Below, piece after piece: positions 56,495 through 64,000 of a DNA stretch of 64,000 bases. Source of the DNA: Isoptericola variabilis 225 (GTDB taxonomy: Bacteria > Actinomycetota > Actinomycetes > Actinomycetales > Cellulomonadaceae); the NCBI RefSeq assembly GCF_000215105.1, contig NC_015588.1, forward strand, positions 1,054,001-1,118,000, given 5' to 3'. The translations under genes were made by a program, and so were the position numbers. The notes under the pieces are model-generated. The model was given only the letters and a program-made list of their open reading frames with translations. It had not been told where the DNA came from and did no database searches. Numbering within the stretch: position 1 is the first letter of the stretch; the number at the start of each line of letters is the position of its first letter.

Positions 56495-56639
56495 CGTCGC
56501 GGAGTCCCGGCGCTTGGCCTTCCTCACGTCCCTGCACCTGCCCGAGCGCGTGCGGCTCGCCCCCGACGACGTCCCCGTCGGCGCGGTGGGGGCCGCTGTC
56601 CTGGGCCGGCAGGTCGCCCGCCACCCCGCGCCGAGGTAG
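56484..56639 (+). pseudogene. 3' fragment of an unidentified gene fused to the binding-protein stub
   Basis: In a different frame from the stub, about 50 codons read SALVAESRRLAFLTSL, then RVRLAPDDVPVGAVGAAVLG, ending at TAG 56637-56639. The end resembles the last helix of actin-fold sugar kinases (PVGAVGAA), which would suit an N-acetylglucosamine kinase beside nagB, but the fragment is too short to name. The stop is the TAG of the first unit of array E. Confidence 0.6.
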
Positions 56640-56761
56640 CGCGTTTCTCGCCGAGGTAGCGCACCTCCCGCCGAGGTAGCGCACCTCCCGCCGAGGTAGC
56701 GCACCTCCCGCCGAGGTAGCGCACCTCCCGCCGAGGTAGCGCGTCCCGCGCCGATGTAGCG
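56632..56761 (+). repeat. CGANGTAGCG array E (7 forward units)
   Basis: Cores start at 56632, 56652, 56672, 56692, 56712, 56732 and 56752 on an exact 20-bp step. The middle units share an almost identical spacer (CACCTCCCGC), so this part is a true tandem repeat. The last core is CGATGTAGCG. No inverted units follow here; they are found beyond nagB. Confidence 0.92.
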
Positions 56762-56785
56762 TCACGAAAGAGAACTGGAGTCCCC

Positions 56786-57568
56786 GTGGAAGTTGTCATC
56801 GCCCCCGCCGAGCGTCTCGCGGAGCTGGCCGCCGACGCGATCGAGGCCCTGCTGCGCAGCAAGCCCGACGCCGTGCTCGGCCTCGCGACCGGGTCGAGCC
56901 CGTTGCAGGTCTACGACGAGCTCGCGCGCCGCCACCGCGAGACGGGGCTGTCGTTCGCGCGCGCCCGCGGCTTCATGCTCGACGAGTACGTCGGCCTGCC
57001 CGCCGACCACCCCCAGCGGTACCGGAACGTCATCGAGTCCGAGATCGCCTCGCGCGTCGACTGGCCCCAGGCGCAGGTGCAGGGGCCCGACGGGCTCGCC
57101 GACGACGTCCCCGGGGCCTGCGCCGCGTACGAGGCCGCGATCGCCGACGCCGGGGGCGTGGACCTGCAGATCCTCGGCAACGGCACCGACGGCCACATCG
57201 CGTTCAACGAGCCGGGGTCGTCGCTCGCGTCGCGCACGCGCATCAAGACCCTCACGCGCCAGACCCGGCTCGACAACGCGCGGTTCTTCGACGACGACCT
57301 CGACCAGGTCCCGACGCATTGCCTCACGCAAGGGCTCGGCACGATCATGGAGGCCCGTCACCTCGTGCTGCTCGCCACGGGCCGGCACAAGGCCGAGGCC
57401 GTGCACCAGCTCGTCGAGGGGCCGGTCTCAGCGATGTGGCCCGCCACCGTGATGCAGCTGCACCCGCACGCGACCGTGCTCGTCGACGACGCCGCGGCGT
57501 CGCGCCTGCAGCTCGCCGACTACTACCGGCAGACCTACGCCGAGAAGCCCTCCTGGCAAGGGCTCTGA
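56786..57568 (+). CDS. nagB: Glucosamine-6-phosphate deaminase
   Basis: A 260-residue enzyme converting glucosamine 6-phosphate to fructose 6-phosphate and ammonia. LGLATGSSPLQVYDEL binds phosphate, MLDEYVGLP carries the catalytic Asp, and GNGTDGHIAFNEPGSS is the active-site signature. GTG 56786 follows GGAG by 5 nt. The gene is enclosed by seven forward repeat units on the left and three to four inverted units on the right. Confidence 0.95.
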   Translation: MEVVIAPAERLAELAADAIEALLRSKPDAVLGLATGSSPLQVYDELARRHRETGLSFARARGFMLDEYVGLPADHPQRYRNVIESEIASRVDWPQAQVQGPDGLADDVPGACAAYEAAIADAGGVDLQILGNGTDGHIAFNEPGSSLASRTRIKTLTRQTRLDNARFFDDDLDQVPTHCLTQGLGTIMEARHLVLLATGRHKAEAVHQLVEGPVSAMWPATVMQLHPHATVLVDDAAASRLQLADYYRQTYAEKPSWQGL

Positions 57569-57571
57569 CGG

Positions 57572-57641
57572 CGCCACCTCGCCGAGAAGTGCGCTACCTC
57601 GCCGAGAAGTGCGCTACCTCGCCGAAAAACGCGCTACCTCG
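57572..57641 (-). repeat. CGANGTAGCG array F (3 inverted units plus 1 degenerate)
   Basis: Inverted cores start at 57592, 57612 and 57632; a copy with one mismatch (CGCCACCTCG) sits on the same grid at 57572. Spacers GCCGAGAAGTG are nearly identical. The units have the orientation expected of the right arm of array E, with nagB between. Confidence 0.88.
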
Positions 57642-57672
57642 GCGGGGTCGGCGGGTGTCGGTGGGTGCGTCG

Positions 57673-57678
57673 TAGACT
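57673..57678 (+). promoter_or_regulatory. -10 hexamer of the DUF3039 gene (leaderless)
   Basis: TAGACT, 7 nt before ATG 57686. Confidence 0.5.
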
Positions 57679-57685
57679 GCCCGTC

Positions 57686-57991
57686 ATGAGCGATCCCCTC
57701 TCCACGCCGCCCGCGGACCCGCACGAGCCGGGTGCGGGGACGAGCGTCCTGGAGCGCCCGGAGACACGCGAGCAGCCGGCGGAGCCGGGCGACCACGAGC
57801 GCTTCGCGCACTACGTGCGCAAGGAGAAGATCATGGAGTCGGCGATGACGGGCAAGCCCGTGATCGCGCTCTGCGGGAAGGTCTGGGTGCCGGGTCGCGA
57901 CCCGTCGAAGTTCCCGGTCTGCCCGGTCTGCAAGGAGATCTACGACGGGCTCCGGGACCCGCAGGACGGCGAGGGCGACTCCGGCACGTGA
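57686..57991 (+). CDS. DUF3039 family protein
   Basis: A 101-residue protein with a disordered acidic N-terminus and the conserved core HYVRKEKIMESAMTGKPVIAL, then CGKVWVPGRDPSKFPVCPVCKEIYDGL. Three cysteines (C...CPVC) could bind zinc. It is a conserved actinobacterial protein of unknown function, always small, and here overlaps the helicase gene by 4 nt. Confidence 0.9.
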   Translation: MSDPLSTPPADPHEPGAGTSVLERPETREQPAEPGDHERFAHYVRKEKIMESAMTGKPVIALCGKVWVPGRDPSKFPVCPVCKEIYDGLRDPQDGEGDSGT

Positions 57992-59853
57992 GCGCCCGGC
58001 CGCTTCCCGAGTCCGAGCCCGACACCGTCGACCTCTTCACCGCCGCCGCCGACCCGCCGCCGCACCGGCCGTTGCCGCGGACGCCGTCGTCGTCCGCTGC
58101 CTCGCAGCTGAGCCCGGCGTTCCCGCGGCGCGCCCCGTGGGGGACGGCGTCGAACCTGCGTGCGTGGCAGGCCGAGGCGCTCGCGCTCTACCACGAGCGC
58201 TCGCCGCGGGACTTCCTCGCCGTCGCGACGCCGGGTGCCGGTAAGACGACGTTCGCCCTGCGGGTGGCCACCGAGCTGCTCGAGTCGGGCGTCGTGCGGC
58301 GGGTGACCGTCGTCGCGCCCACCGAGCACCTCAAGCACCAGTGGGCCGACGCCGCGGCGCGCGTGGGCATCCGCATCGACCCCTCGTTCAAGAACAGCCA
58401 GGGCCGGCACGGCTCGCACTACGACGGCGTCGCGCTGACGTACGCGCAGGTCGCGGCCAAGCCCGCCCTGCACAAGGCGCGCACCGAGGCGGCGCGCACG
58501 CTCGTCATCCTGGACGAGGTGCACCACGGCGGCGACGCGCTGAGCTGGGGCGACGCCGTCCGTGAGGCGTTCGAGGGCGCCACGCGCCGGCTCGCGCTCA
58601 CCGGCACGCCGTTCCGCTCCGACACCGCGCCCATCCCGTTCGTCACGTACGAGGCCGACGCCGACGGCGTGCGCCGCTCCAAGGCGGACTACACCTACGG
58701 CTACGGCGACGCCCTGCGCGACCACGTGGTGCGGCCCGTGCTGTTCATGACCTACTCGGGCCAGATGCGCTGGCGCACCCGCGCGGGCGACGAGGTGAGC
58801 GCACGCCTGGGCGAGGCGATGACGAAGGACATGCACGCCCAGGCGTGGCGCACCGCGCTCGACCCCCAGGGCGAGTGGATCCCGTCGGTCCTCGCGGCGG
58901 CGGACAAGCGGCTCACCGAGGTCCGCCGCTCGGTGCCCGACGCCGGCGGCCTCGTCATCGCCTCCGACCAGGCCGACGCGCGCGCCTACGCCGGCCACCT
59001 GGCGCGGATCACGGGCGAGAGCCCGACGGTGGTGCTGTCCGACGACGACGGCGCGAGCGCCCGCATCGAGGAGTTCTCGGCCGGCACCCAGCGCTGGATG
59101 GTCGCGGTCCGCATGGTGTCCGAGGGTGTCGACGTCCCGCGCCTGGCGGTCGGCGTGTACGCGACGAGCACCTCGACGCCCCTGTTCTTCGCGCAGGCCG
59201 TCGGGCGCTTCGTGCGCGCGCGCAGGCGCGGCGAGACGGCGTCGGTCTTCCTGCCGAGCGTCCCGCTGCTGCTCGAGCTCGCGAACGGCATGGAGATCGA
59301 GCGGGACCACGCGCTCGACCGGCCGCAGACCGCGGAGGAGCAGGGGATCGACTACGACCCCGAGGCGGCGCTGCTCGAGGCCGCGAACCGCGAGGAGAAG
59401 GCGTCGGGCGAGCTCGAGGGCAGCTTCCAGGCGCTCGAGGCGCAGGCGTCGTTCGACCGCGTGCTGTTCGACGGCGGCGAGTTCGGCACGGGCGCCGACG
59501 TCGGCTCCGCGGAGGAGCTCGACTTCCTCGGGATCCCCGGCCTGCTGGACCCCGACCAGGTGACCACGCTGCTGCGCCAGCGGCAGGCGGAGCAGCTGCG
59601 CGGGCGGGGCGGCGCGACGTCGAGCGAGGCCGCGCTCGAGCGCTCCGAGGCCGAGCACCGGCGGGCCGCCGAGCTGCGCAAGGAGCTCTCCAAGCTCGTG
59701 TCCGCGTGGGCGCGCAAGTCGGGCCGGCCCCACGGGTCGGTGCACACCGAGCTGCGCCGCCGCTGCGGCGGGCCGGAGGTGCCGCTCGCGACCGCGGAGC
59801 AGCTCCAGGCGCGCGTCGAGACCGTGCGCGGCTGGTTCGTCGGCAAGCCCTGA
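57988..59853 (+). CDS. DEAD/DEAH-box superfamily 2 helicase
   Basis: A 621-residue SF2 helicase. Motif I is TPGAGKTT, Ia VVAPTEHLKHQW, II DEVHHGG, III TGTPFRSD, V MVSEGVDVPRLAVGVY and VI QAVGRFVRARR. The C-terminal ~200 residues are actinobacteria-specific and helical. It resembles XPB/UvrB-related helicases without extra nuclease domains. It is coupled to DUF3039 (GTGA), which suggests a joint nucleic-acid role. Confidence 0.9.
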   Translation: MSARPLPESEPDTVDLFTAAADPPPHRPLPRTPSSSAASQLSPAFPRRAPWGTASNLRAWQAEALALYHERSPRDFLAVATPGAGKTTFALRVATELLESGVVRRVTVVAPTEHLKHQWADAAARVGIRIDPSFKNSQGRHGSHYDGVALTYAQVAAKPALHKARTEAARTLVILDEVHHGGDALSWGDAVREAFEGATRRLALTGTPFRSDTAPIPFVTYEADADGVRRSKADYTYGYGDALRDHVVRPVLFMTYSGQMRWRTRAGDEVSARLGEAMTKDMHAQAWRTALDPQGEWIPSVLAAADKRLTEVRRSVPDAGGLVIASDQADARAYAGHLARITGESPTVVLSDDDGASARIEEFSAGTQRWMVAVRMVSEGVDVPRLAVGVYATSTSTPLFFAQAVGRFVRARRRGETASVFLPSVPLLLELANGMEIERDHALDRPQTAEEQGIDYDPEAALLEAANREEKASGELEGSFQALEAQASFDRVLFDGGEFGTGADVGSAEELDFLGIPGLLDPDQVTTLLRQRQAEQLRGRGGATSSEAALERSEAEHRRAAELRKELSKLVSAWARKSGRPHGSVHTELRRRCGGPEVPLATAEQLQARVETVRGWFVGKP

Positions 59854-59871
59854 CGGGCCGCCGGGGCGCGC

Positions 59872-61302
59872 TCAGTCCAGGCGGATCTCGACGGTCGGGA
59901 TGGCCGGCTCGCCCGCCGAGAGGCGACGCGCGCCCCGGGGCAGCTCCGAGCGGGCCATGCGGTGGTGCTCGACCGCGTTCTGCACCCCGTACGGGCCGAC
60001 CCAGCGGGAGTCGACCGCGCCGTCGACGACGAGCGGCACGTGCAGCGGGCGGAGCCCGCCGTCGGCGTCGGTGCCCTCCTGCGGCGTCCAGGCCACGACC
60101 CGCTCGTCGGGCCCGGTGACCACGACCTCCTCGGTCGCCCGGCCGTCGGGCCCGAGCCGGCGGGCGGCGACCTTGCGCCCGCCCTGGCTCTCCTTCTTCA
60201 TCGACGCCTTGGCGACGGGCTGCAGCACGCCCGAGGAGTCGGCGCGCGCGACGAGCTTGTAGACCATGCCGCACGTCGGCGCCCCCGACCCGGTCACGAG
60301 CGAGGTGCCGACGCCGTACACGTCGACCGGCACCGCGGCGAGGCCCGCGATCGCGTGCTCGTCGAGGTCGGAGGTGACGACGATCTTGGTGTCCCTGGCG
60401 CCCAGCTCGTCGAGCTGCTGACGCACCTCGACCGCGAGCGAGCCGAGGTCGCCCGAGTCGAGCCGCACCGCGCCGAGCGACGTGCCCGCGGCGGCGACCG
60501 CGTTCTCGACGCCGCGGCGCACGTCGTACGTGTCGACGAGCAGCGTCGTGCCGGTGCCCAGCGAGGCGACCTGGGACGCGAAGGCCGACGGCTCGTCGTC
60601 GTGCAGCAGCGTGAACGCGTGCGCGGCGGTGCCGATCGTCTCGAGCCCGTACCGGAAGCCGGCCTCGAGGTTGGACGTGCCGGCGAAGCCCGCGATCACC
60701 GCGGCGCGTGCCGCCGCGACGGCCGCCTGCTCGTGCGCGCGGCGCGAGCCCATCTCGAGGCAGGGCCGGTCGACGGCGGCGCTGGTCATGCGCGACGCGG
60801 CGGACGCGACGGCCGAGTCGTAGTTGAGGATCGAGAGCACGAGCGTCTCGAGCAGCACCGCCTCGGCGAAGGTCCCCTCGACCTGCAGCAGCGGCGAGCC
60901 GGGGAAGAACACCTCGCCCTCGGCGTACCCCTGGATCGTGCCGGTGAACCGGTAGCCCGAGAGGAAGTCGAGGGTGCGGTCGTCGACCACGCGCGCACGC
61001 TCGAGGAACGCGAGCTCGGCGTCGTCGAAGCGGAAGTGCGGGAGCGCTTCCAGGATTCGTCCCGTGCCGGCGAGCACCCCGTAGCGGCGCCCGGCCGGCA
61101 GCCGGCGCGTGAACACCTCGAAGACGCAGTGCCGGTGCGCGGTGCCGTCGGCGAGCGCGGCCTGCAGCATGGTGAGCTCGTACTTGTCCGTGAGCAGCGC
61201 CAACGACGGGCGCAGCGTGGGCCGCGGTGCCGCGGGCAGGGACGTGGGCAGCGCGGCCGAGAGGGAGGTCGGGGCGGCGCCGCCCCGGGTCGCGTCGGTC
61301 AT
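59872..61302 (-). CDS. pncB: Nicotinate phosphoribosyltransferase
   Basis: A 476-residue NAPRTase that makes nicotinate mononucleotide for NAD salvage. LLTDKYELTMLQAAL, the EMGSRRAHEQAA motif, GFAGTSNLEAG, and RLDSGDLGSLA near the PRPP site are conserved. The ATG at 61302 is supported by a leaderless TACGGT (61315-61310) 7 nt away; the first ~30 residues are a poorly conserved Ala/Pro extension. It diverges from clpS, as Rv1330c and Rv1331 do. Confidence 0.94.
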   Translation of the reverse strand: MTDATRGGAAPTSLSAALPTSLPAAPRPTLRPSLALLTDKYELTMLQAALADGTAHRHCVFEVFTRRLPAGRRYGVLAGTGRILEALPHFRFDDAELAFLERARVVDDRTLDFLSGYRFTGTIQGYAEGEVFFPGSPLLQVEGTFAEAVLLETLVLSILNYDSAVASAASRMTSAAVDRPCLEMGSRRAHEQAAVAAARAAVIAGFAGTSNLEAGFRYGLETIGTAAHAFTLLHDDEPSAFASQVASLGTGTTLLVDTYDVRRGVENAVAAAGTSLGAVRLDSGDLGSLAVEVRQQLDELGARDTKIVVTSDLDEHAIAGLAAVPVDVYGVGTSLVTGSGAPTCGMVYKLVARADSSGVLQPVAKASMKKESQGGRKVAARRLGPDGRATEEVVVTGPDERVVAWTPQEGTDADGGLRPLHVPLVVDGAVDSRWVGPYGVQNAVEHHRMARSELPRGARRLSAGEPAIPTVEIRLD

Positions 61303-61309
61303 GGGGAAC

Positions 61310-61315
61310 ACCGTA
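61310..61315 (-). promoter_or_regulatory. -10 hexamer of pncB (leaderless)
   Basis: TACGGT on the minus strand, 7 nt before the ATG of pncB. Confidence 0.5.
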
Positions 61316-61367
61316 GGGCCCGAGCGCCCGTCAGGCAGGTCGAGCCCGCCGGGCGGGCGGGCATGCA

Positions 61368-61373
61368 TAGGCT
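61368..61373 (+). promoter_or_regulatory. -10 hexamer of clpS (leaderless)
   Basis: TAGGCT, 6 nt before GTG 61380. Confidence 0.5.
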
Positions 61374-61379
61374 GGGAGG

Positions 61380-61760
61380 GTGAGTGCGACGACCGGACCG
61401 ATGCTCTCGACCCTGGCCGACGCCGGGACGGCCACCGAGGAGCAGACCGAGACCGACACCGAGACCGGTGCCGTGCCGGGTCTCGCCGACCCCTGGGTCA
61501 CGATCGTGTGGAACGACCCCGTGAACCTCATGTCCTACGTGAGCTACGTGTTCGAGAGCTACTTCGGGTACCCGCCCGCGAAGGCGAGGAAGCTCATGCT
61601 CCAGGTCCACCACGAGGGCCGGGCCGTGGTCTCGTCGGGCCCGCGCGAGCGCATGGAGGTGGACGTGCAGGCCATGCACGGCTACGGGCTGTGGGCCACG
61701 ATGCAGCAGGCGGGCCAGGGCGGCGCGGACGCGCCCGACGCCGCGGGAGGTGCGGCATGA
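61380..61760 (+). CDS. clpS: ClpS adaptor for N-degron proteolysis
   Basis: A 126-residue adaptor that delivers N-degron substrates to Clp[35 protein letters not shown] and the [11 protein letters not shown]-terminus are the family core. The first ~35 residues are a Thr/Glu-rich extension. It overlaps the DUF2017 gene by 4 nt (ATGA). Confidence 0.93.
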   Translation: MSATTGPMLSTLADAGTATEEQTETDTETGAVPGLADPWVTIVWNDPVNLMSYVSYVFESYFGYPPAKARKLMLQVHHEGRAVVSSGPRERMEVDVQAMHGYGLWATMQQAGQGGADAPDAAGGAA

Positions 61761-62464
61761 CCCCGTTCCGCTCGACGCCCGAGGGGTACGCCGCCCGCTG
61801 GGAGGCCGTGGAGCGCCACGTCCTCGCGCGCGTCGCGCGCGACGTCGCCGAGCTCGTGCGCGCCGAGTCCGGCATCGGGCCGGACGTCGAGGTCGGCGAC
61901 GGCGTCGCGTTCACGGGCGTCGGCCGCGTGCCGCACGACCCCGCCGTGCAGCGTCTGCTGCCCGACGCGCACCGGGACGACCCCGACGTCGCGGCCGACT
62001 TCCGGCACCTCACGCAGACGGACCTCGCCGCAGCGAAGGTCGCGCGCCTCGAGGCCTTCGCCGACGCGCTCGACCCCGACGGCGCGGCGGACGCGGCGCT
62101 CGACGACGACGCGGCCGACGAGGGGTCGTGGGCCGCGGGCACGCAGGTCTTCGTGCCGCGCGAGGAGGCGCAGGCGTTCGCCGGCGCGCTGACCGACGTG
62201 CGGCTCGTGCTGGCCGAGCGGCTCGGCCTCGACGACGACGAGGACGTCGAACGGCTCCACGACGAGGTCATCGCCGGCGTGGCCGGCGACGACCTCGGTG
62301 ACGACCTCGGTGACGACCTCGACGACCGGCCGGGCGGCGCGGACGGCGAGGGCGTCGTGGGGGAGGAGCGCCGCTACTGGGGCGGCGTGTTCGTCGCGGC
62401 CGGGTTCGCGCAGGAGTCGCTCGTCGACGAGATGCTCGCCGACCTGCGCGCGCAGCGCGGCTGA
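61757..62464 (+). CDS. DUF2017 family protein
   Basis: A 235-residue acidic protein (compare Rv1332). [17 protein letters not shown] and [28 protein letters not shown] are family hallmarks. A direct repeat [11 protein letters not shown] lies in the variable middle. It is always found beside clpS in actinobacteria; function unknown. Confidence 0.88.
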   Translation: MTPFRSTPEGYAARWEAVERHVLARVARDVAELVRAESGIGPDVEVGDGVAFTGVGRVPHDPAVQRLLPDAHRDDPDVAADFRHLTQTDLAAAKVARLEAFADALDPDGAADAALDDDAADEGSWAAGTQVFVPREEAQAFAGALTDVRLVLAERLGLDDDEDVERLHDEVIAGVAGDDLGDDLGDDLDDRPGGADGEGVVGEERRYWGGVFVAAGFAQESLVDEMLADLRAQRG

Positions 62465-62482
62465 CGCCGCGCCGCGCGCGGC

Positions 62483-63502
62483 TCAGGGGGTGAGCAGCAC
62501 CTTGATCGCGCGGCGCTCGTCCATGGCCTTGTAGCCCTCGGCGGCCTCGTCGAGCGGGAGCGTGAGGTCGAAGACCTTGCCGGGGTCGATCTCGCGGCGC
62601 CAGATGAGGTCGATCAGCTCGGGCAGGAACCGGCGCACCGGGGCGGGCCCGCCGTGCAGGTGGACGCCCGAGAAGAACAGCTCCGTGCCGTCGATCGACA
62701 CGTCGTGCGTGACGCCCACGTAGCCGACGTGCCCGCCCGCGCGGGTCGAGCGGATGGCCTGCGTCATGGCCTCCTGCGTGCCGACCGCCTCGATGGTGCT
62801 GTGCGCGCCGAGCCCGCCGGTGAGCTCCTTGACCTTCGCGACGCCCTCGTCGCCGCGCTCGGTGACGATGTCGGTCGCGCCGAACTCGCGCGCGAGCGCC
62901 TGCCGGTCGGCGTGGCGGGACATCGCGATGATCCGCTCGGCGCCGAGCTGCTTGGCGGCCAGCACGCCGAGCAGGCCGACGGCGCCGTCGCCGACCACGG
63001 CGACCGTCTTGCCGGGCCCGACCTCGGCCGCGACGGCCGCGAACCAGCCGGTGCCGAGCACGTCGGACGCGGCGAGCAGCGAGGGGACCAGGTCGGGGTC
63101 CGGCTGCCCCGGCGTCGCGACGAGCGTGCCGTCCGCCATCGGGACCCGGACGAGCTCCGCCTGCGTGCCCTCCGCGCCCATCGGGTAGGCGTGCACGCAC
63201 CGGGACTGGTACCCGGCCCGGCAGATCTCGCACGTGTTGTCGGAGGCGAAGAACGAGCCGACGACGAAGTCGCCGACCGTGACGTTCCGCACGTCCGCGC
63301 CGACCTGCTCGACGACGCCGACGTACTCGTGGCCCATCGGCGTGTGGTCGACGTCGTCGGCACCGCGGTACGGCCACAGGTCGGACCCGCAGATGCAGGC
63401 GGCCGTGACGCGCAGGATCGCGTCGGTCGGCTCGACGATCGTCGGGTCCTCGCGCTCGGCGACGCGCACGTCGCCGGGGGCGGTCATGACGGCTCCACGC
63501 AT
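62483..63502 (-). CDS. Zinc-dependent alcohol dehydrogenase (MDR)
   Basis: A 339-residue medium-chain dehydrogenase. Catalytic zinc ligands are in CICGSDLW and GHEYVG; the structural-zinc loop is incomplete, with only CEICRAGYQSRC (three cysteines). The Rossmann motif is VAVVGDGAVGLLGV. A GGAG site 8 nt upstream supports ATG 63502. It diverges from murI. Confidence 0.9.
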   Translation of the reverse strand: MRGAVMTAPGDVRVAEREDPTIVEPTDAILRVTAACICGSDLWPYRGADDVDHTPMGHEYVGVVEQVGADVRNVTVGDFVVGSFFASDNTCEICRAGYQSRCVHAYPMGAEGTQAELVRVPMADGTLVATPGQPDPDLVPSLLAASDVLGTGWFAAVAAEVGPGKTVAVVGDGAVGLLGVLAAKQLGAERIIAMSRHADRQALAREFGATDIVTERGDEGVAKVKELTGGLGAHSTIEAVGTQEAMTQAIRSTRAGGHVGYVGVTHDVSIDGTELFFSGVHLHGGPAPVRRFLPELIDLIWRREIDPGKVFDLTLPLDEAAEGYKAMDERRAIKVLLTP

Positions 63503-63702
63503 GGGTGGGGTCTCCTTCGTCCGGGGTCGGAGGTCTCGTGCCTCCAGTCAACGGTGCCACGACACCGCGAGGGAGTCCCTGCCGAGAGGAGTACCCGCAG
63601 GGCCCCCAGAGCCGGCGAGCGCCCAGCGGGTCTGGCGAACCGGCCGGCCCGCTGGCCGGTGACCTGCGCGGGTGTGGCTCGCGCCACCCGTGTCTCCCGT
63701 CA

Positions 63703-63720
63703 CGTCACGGGGTTGTGACG
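63703..63720. promoter_or_regulatory. Inverted repeat upstream of murI
   Basis: CGTCAC (63703-63708) and GTGACG (63715-63720) with a 6-nt spacer, just upstream of the murI -10 box (TAGGCT, 63733-63738). It could be an operator; the same bases would cover the -35 region. Confidence 0.4.
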
Positions 63721-63732
63721 CGCCGTCACCGA

Positions 63733-63738
63733 TAGGCT
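63733..63738 (+). promoter_or_regulatory. -10 hexamer of murI (leaderless)
   Basis: TAGGCT, 7 nt before GTG 63746. Confidence 0.5.
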
Positions 63739-63745
63739 GCCAGGC

Positions 63746-64000
63746 GTGAACGACGCCCCCATCGGGATCTTCGACAGCGGGGTCGGCGGACTCACCGTCG
63801 CCCGCGCGATCCTCGACCAGCTTCCCCACGAGCAGCTGCTCTACATCGGGGACACCGCGAACGGACCGTACGGCCCCAAGCCGCTCGCCGCCGTCCGCGC
63901 GATGGCGCTCGCGGTCATGGACCAGCTGGTCGACGACGGCGTCAAGATGCTCGTCATCGCCTGCAACTCCGCCTCGTCCGTCGCGCTGCGCGACGCGCGC
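63746..64000 (+). CDS. murI: Glutamate racemase (3' end outside window)
   Basis: The first 85 codons of glutamate racemase, which makes D-glutamate for peptidoglycan. [13 protein letters not shown] with the conserved Asp10 and the first catalytic cysteine in VIACNSAS (Cys73) are visible; the second cysteine lies beyond the window. Its position downstream of clpS-DUF2017 matches M. tuberculosis Rv1331-Rv1338. Confidence 0.94.
   Translation, partial: MNDAPIGIFDSGVGGLTVARAILDQLPHEQLLYIGDTANGPYGPKPLAAVRAMALAVMDQLVDDGVKMLVIACNSASSVALRDAR

Overview
The window reads as chromosomal DNA of a very GC-rich actinobacterium. The gene content (split acyl-CoA carboxylase with an epsilon subunit, prfB-ftsE-ftsX-smpB-ssrA block, DUF3039, DUF2017, DUF6458, GTG starts, many leaderless promoters) points to Micrococcales, probably the Cellulomonadaceae/Promicromonosporaceae group; that placement is inference. 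Much of the left half keeps the gene content and rough order of the Mycobacterium tuberculosis Rv3315c-Rv3279c stretch (cdd, deoA, add, pmmB, deoD, lpdA, accA3, maf, accE5, accD5, birA). The right end resembles Rv1330c-Rv1338 (pncB, clpS, DUF2017, murI). No phage, plasmid, IS or CRISPR was found.

Layout. 1-10 kb: nucleoside uptake (BMP binding protein, ATPase, two permeases) and salvage (cdd, deoA, add, deoC). 10-16 kb: iron-regulated siderophore-interacting protein, SLOG protein, phosphosugar mutase, purine nucleoside phosphorylase, LpdA-type quinone reductase and a wrecked ltrA gene. 16-27 kb: Nudix, acyl-CoA carboxylase subunits (accA3; accD5-hypothetical-accE-membrane protein), maf, an AEC carrier, a DUF885 hydrolase and birA. 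27-36 kb: cyclase-domain protein, SRAP, Bcr/CflA efflux, a secreted phytase-like/GDPD fusion behind a PHO-box-like array, an LCP protein, a LysG/LysE pair and an aminotransferase. 36-41 kb: Tad/Flp pilus operon. 41-48 kb: ankyrin protein, prfB, ftsE, ftsX, M23 hydrolase, smpB, OsmC, ssrA. 48-64 kb: DMT exporter/LysR pair, M14 carboxypeptidase, MFS, DSD1-type PLP enzyme, DUF4349 lipoprotein, a damaged GlcNAc-type sugar locus around nagB, DUF3039-helicase, pncB, clpS-DUF2017, an alcohol dehydrogenase and the start of murI.

The most unusual signal is an intergenic repeat family with core CGANGTAGCG (reverse CGCTACNTCG), spaced on a 19-20 bp grid. Six arrays hold about 38 units. Forward units always lie left and inverted units right, giving 3+3, 2+2, 2+3, 6+6 and, split around nagB, 7+4. 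Each core carries TAG, and because 20 is not a multiple of 3 successive units put stops in all frames. lysE, the aminotransferase and a kinase-like fragment actually end on the TAG of a repeat. No transposase accompanies it here.

Other notable points: a perfect 16-bp inverted repeat enclosing the -10 box of the LCP gene and its start codon; a DMT transporter frame with no stop before the ssrA terminator; and five lesions (two single-base frameshifts, one frameshift plus internal deletion in ltrA, and a deletion fusion of a sugar-binding protein to another gene) that are either real decay or assembly faults. At least 17 genes have a TANNNT -10 hexamer 5-8 nt before the start codon, consistent with leaderless transcription.
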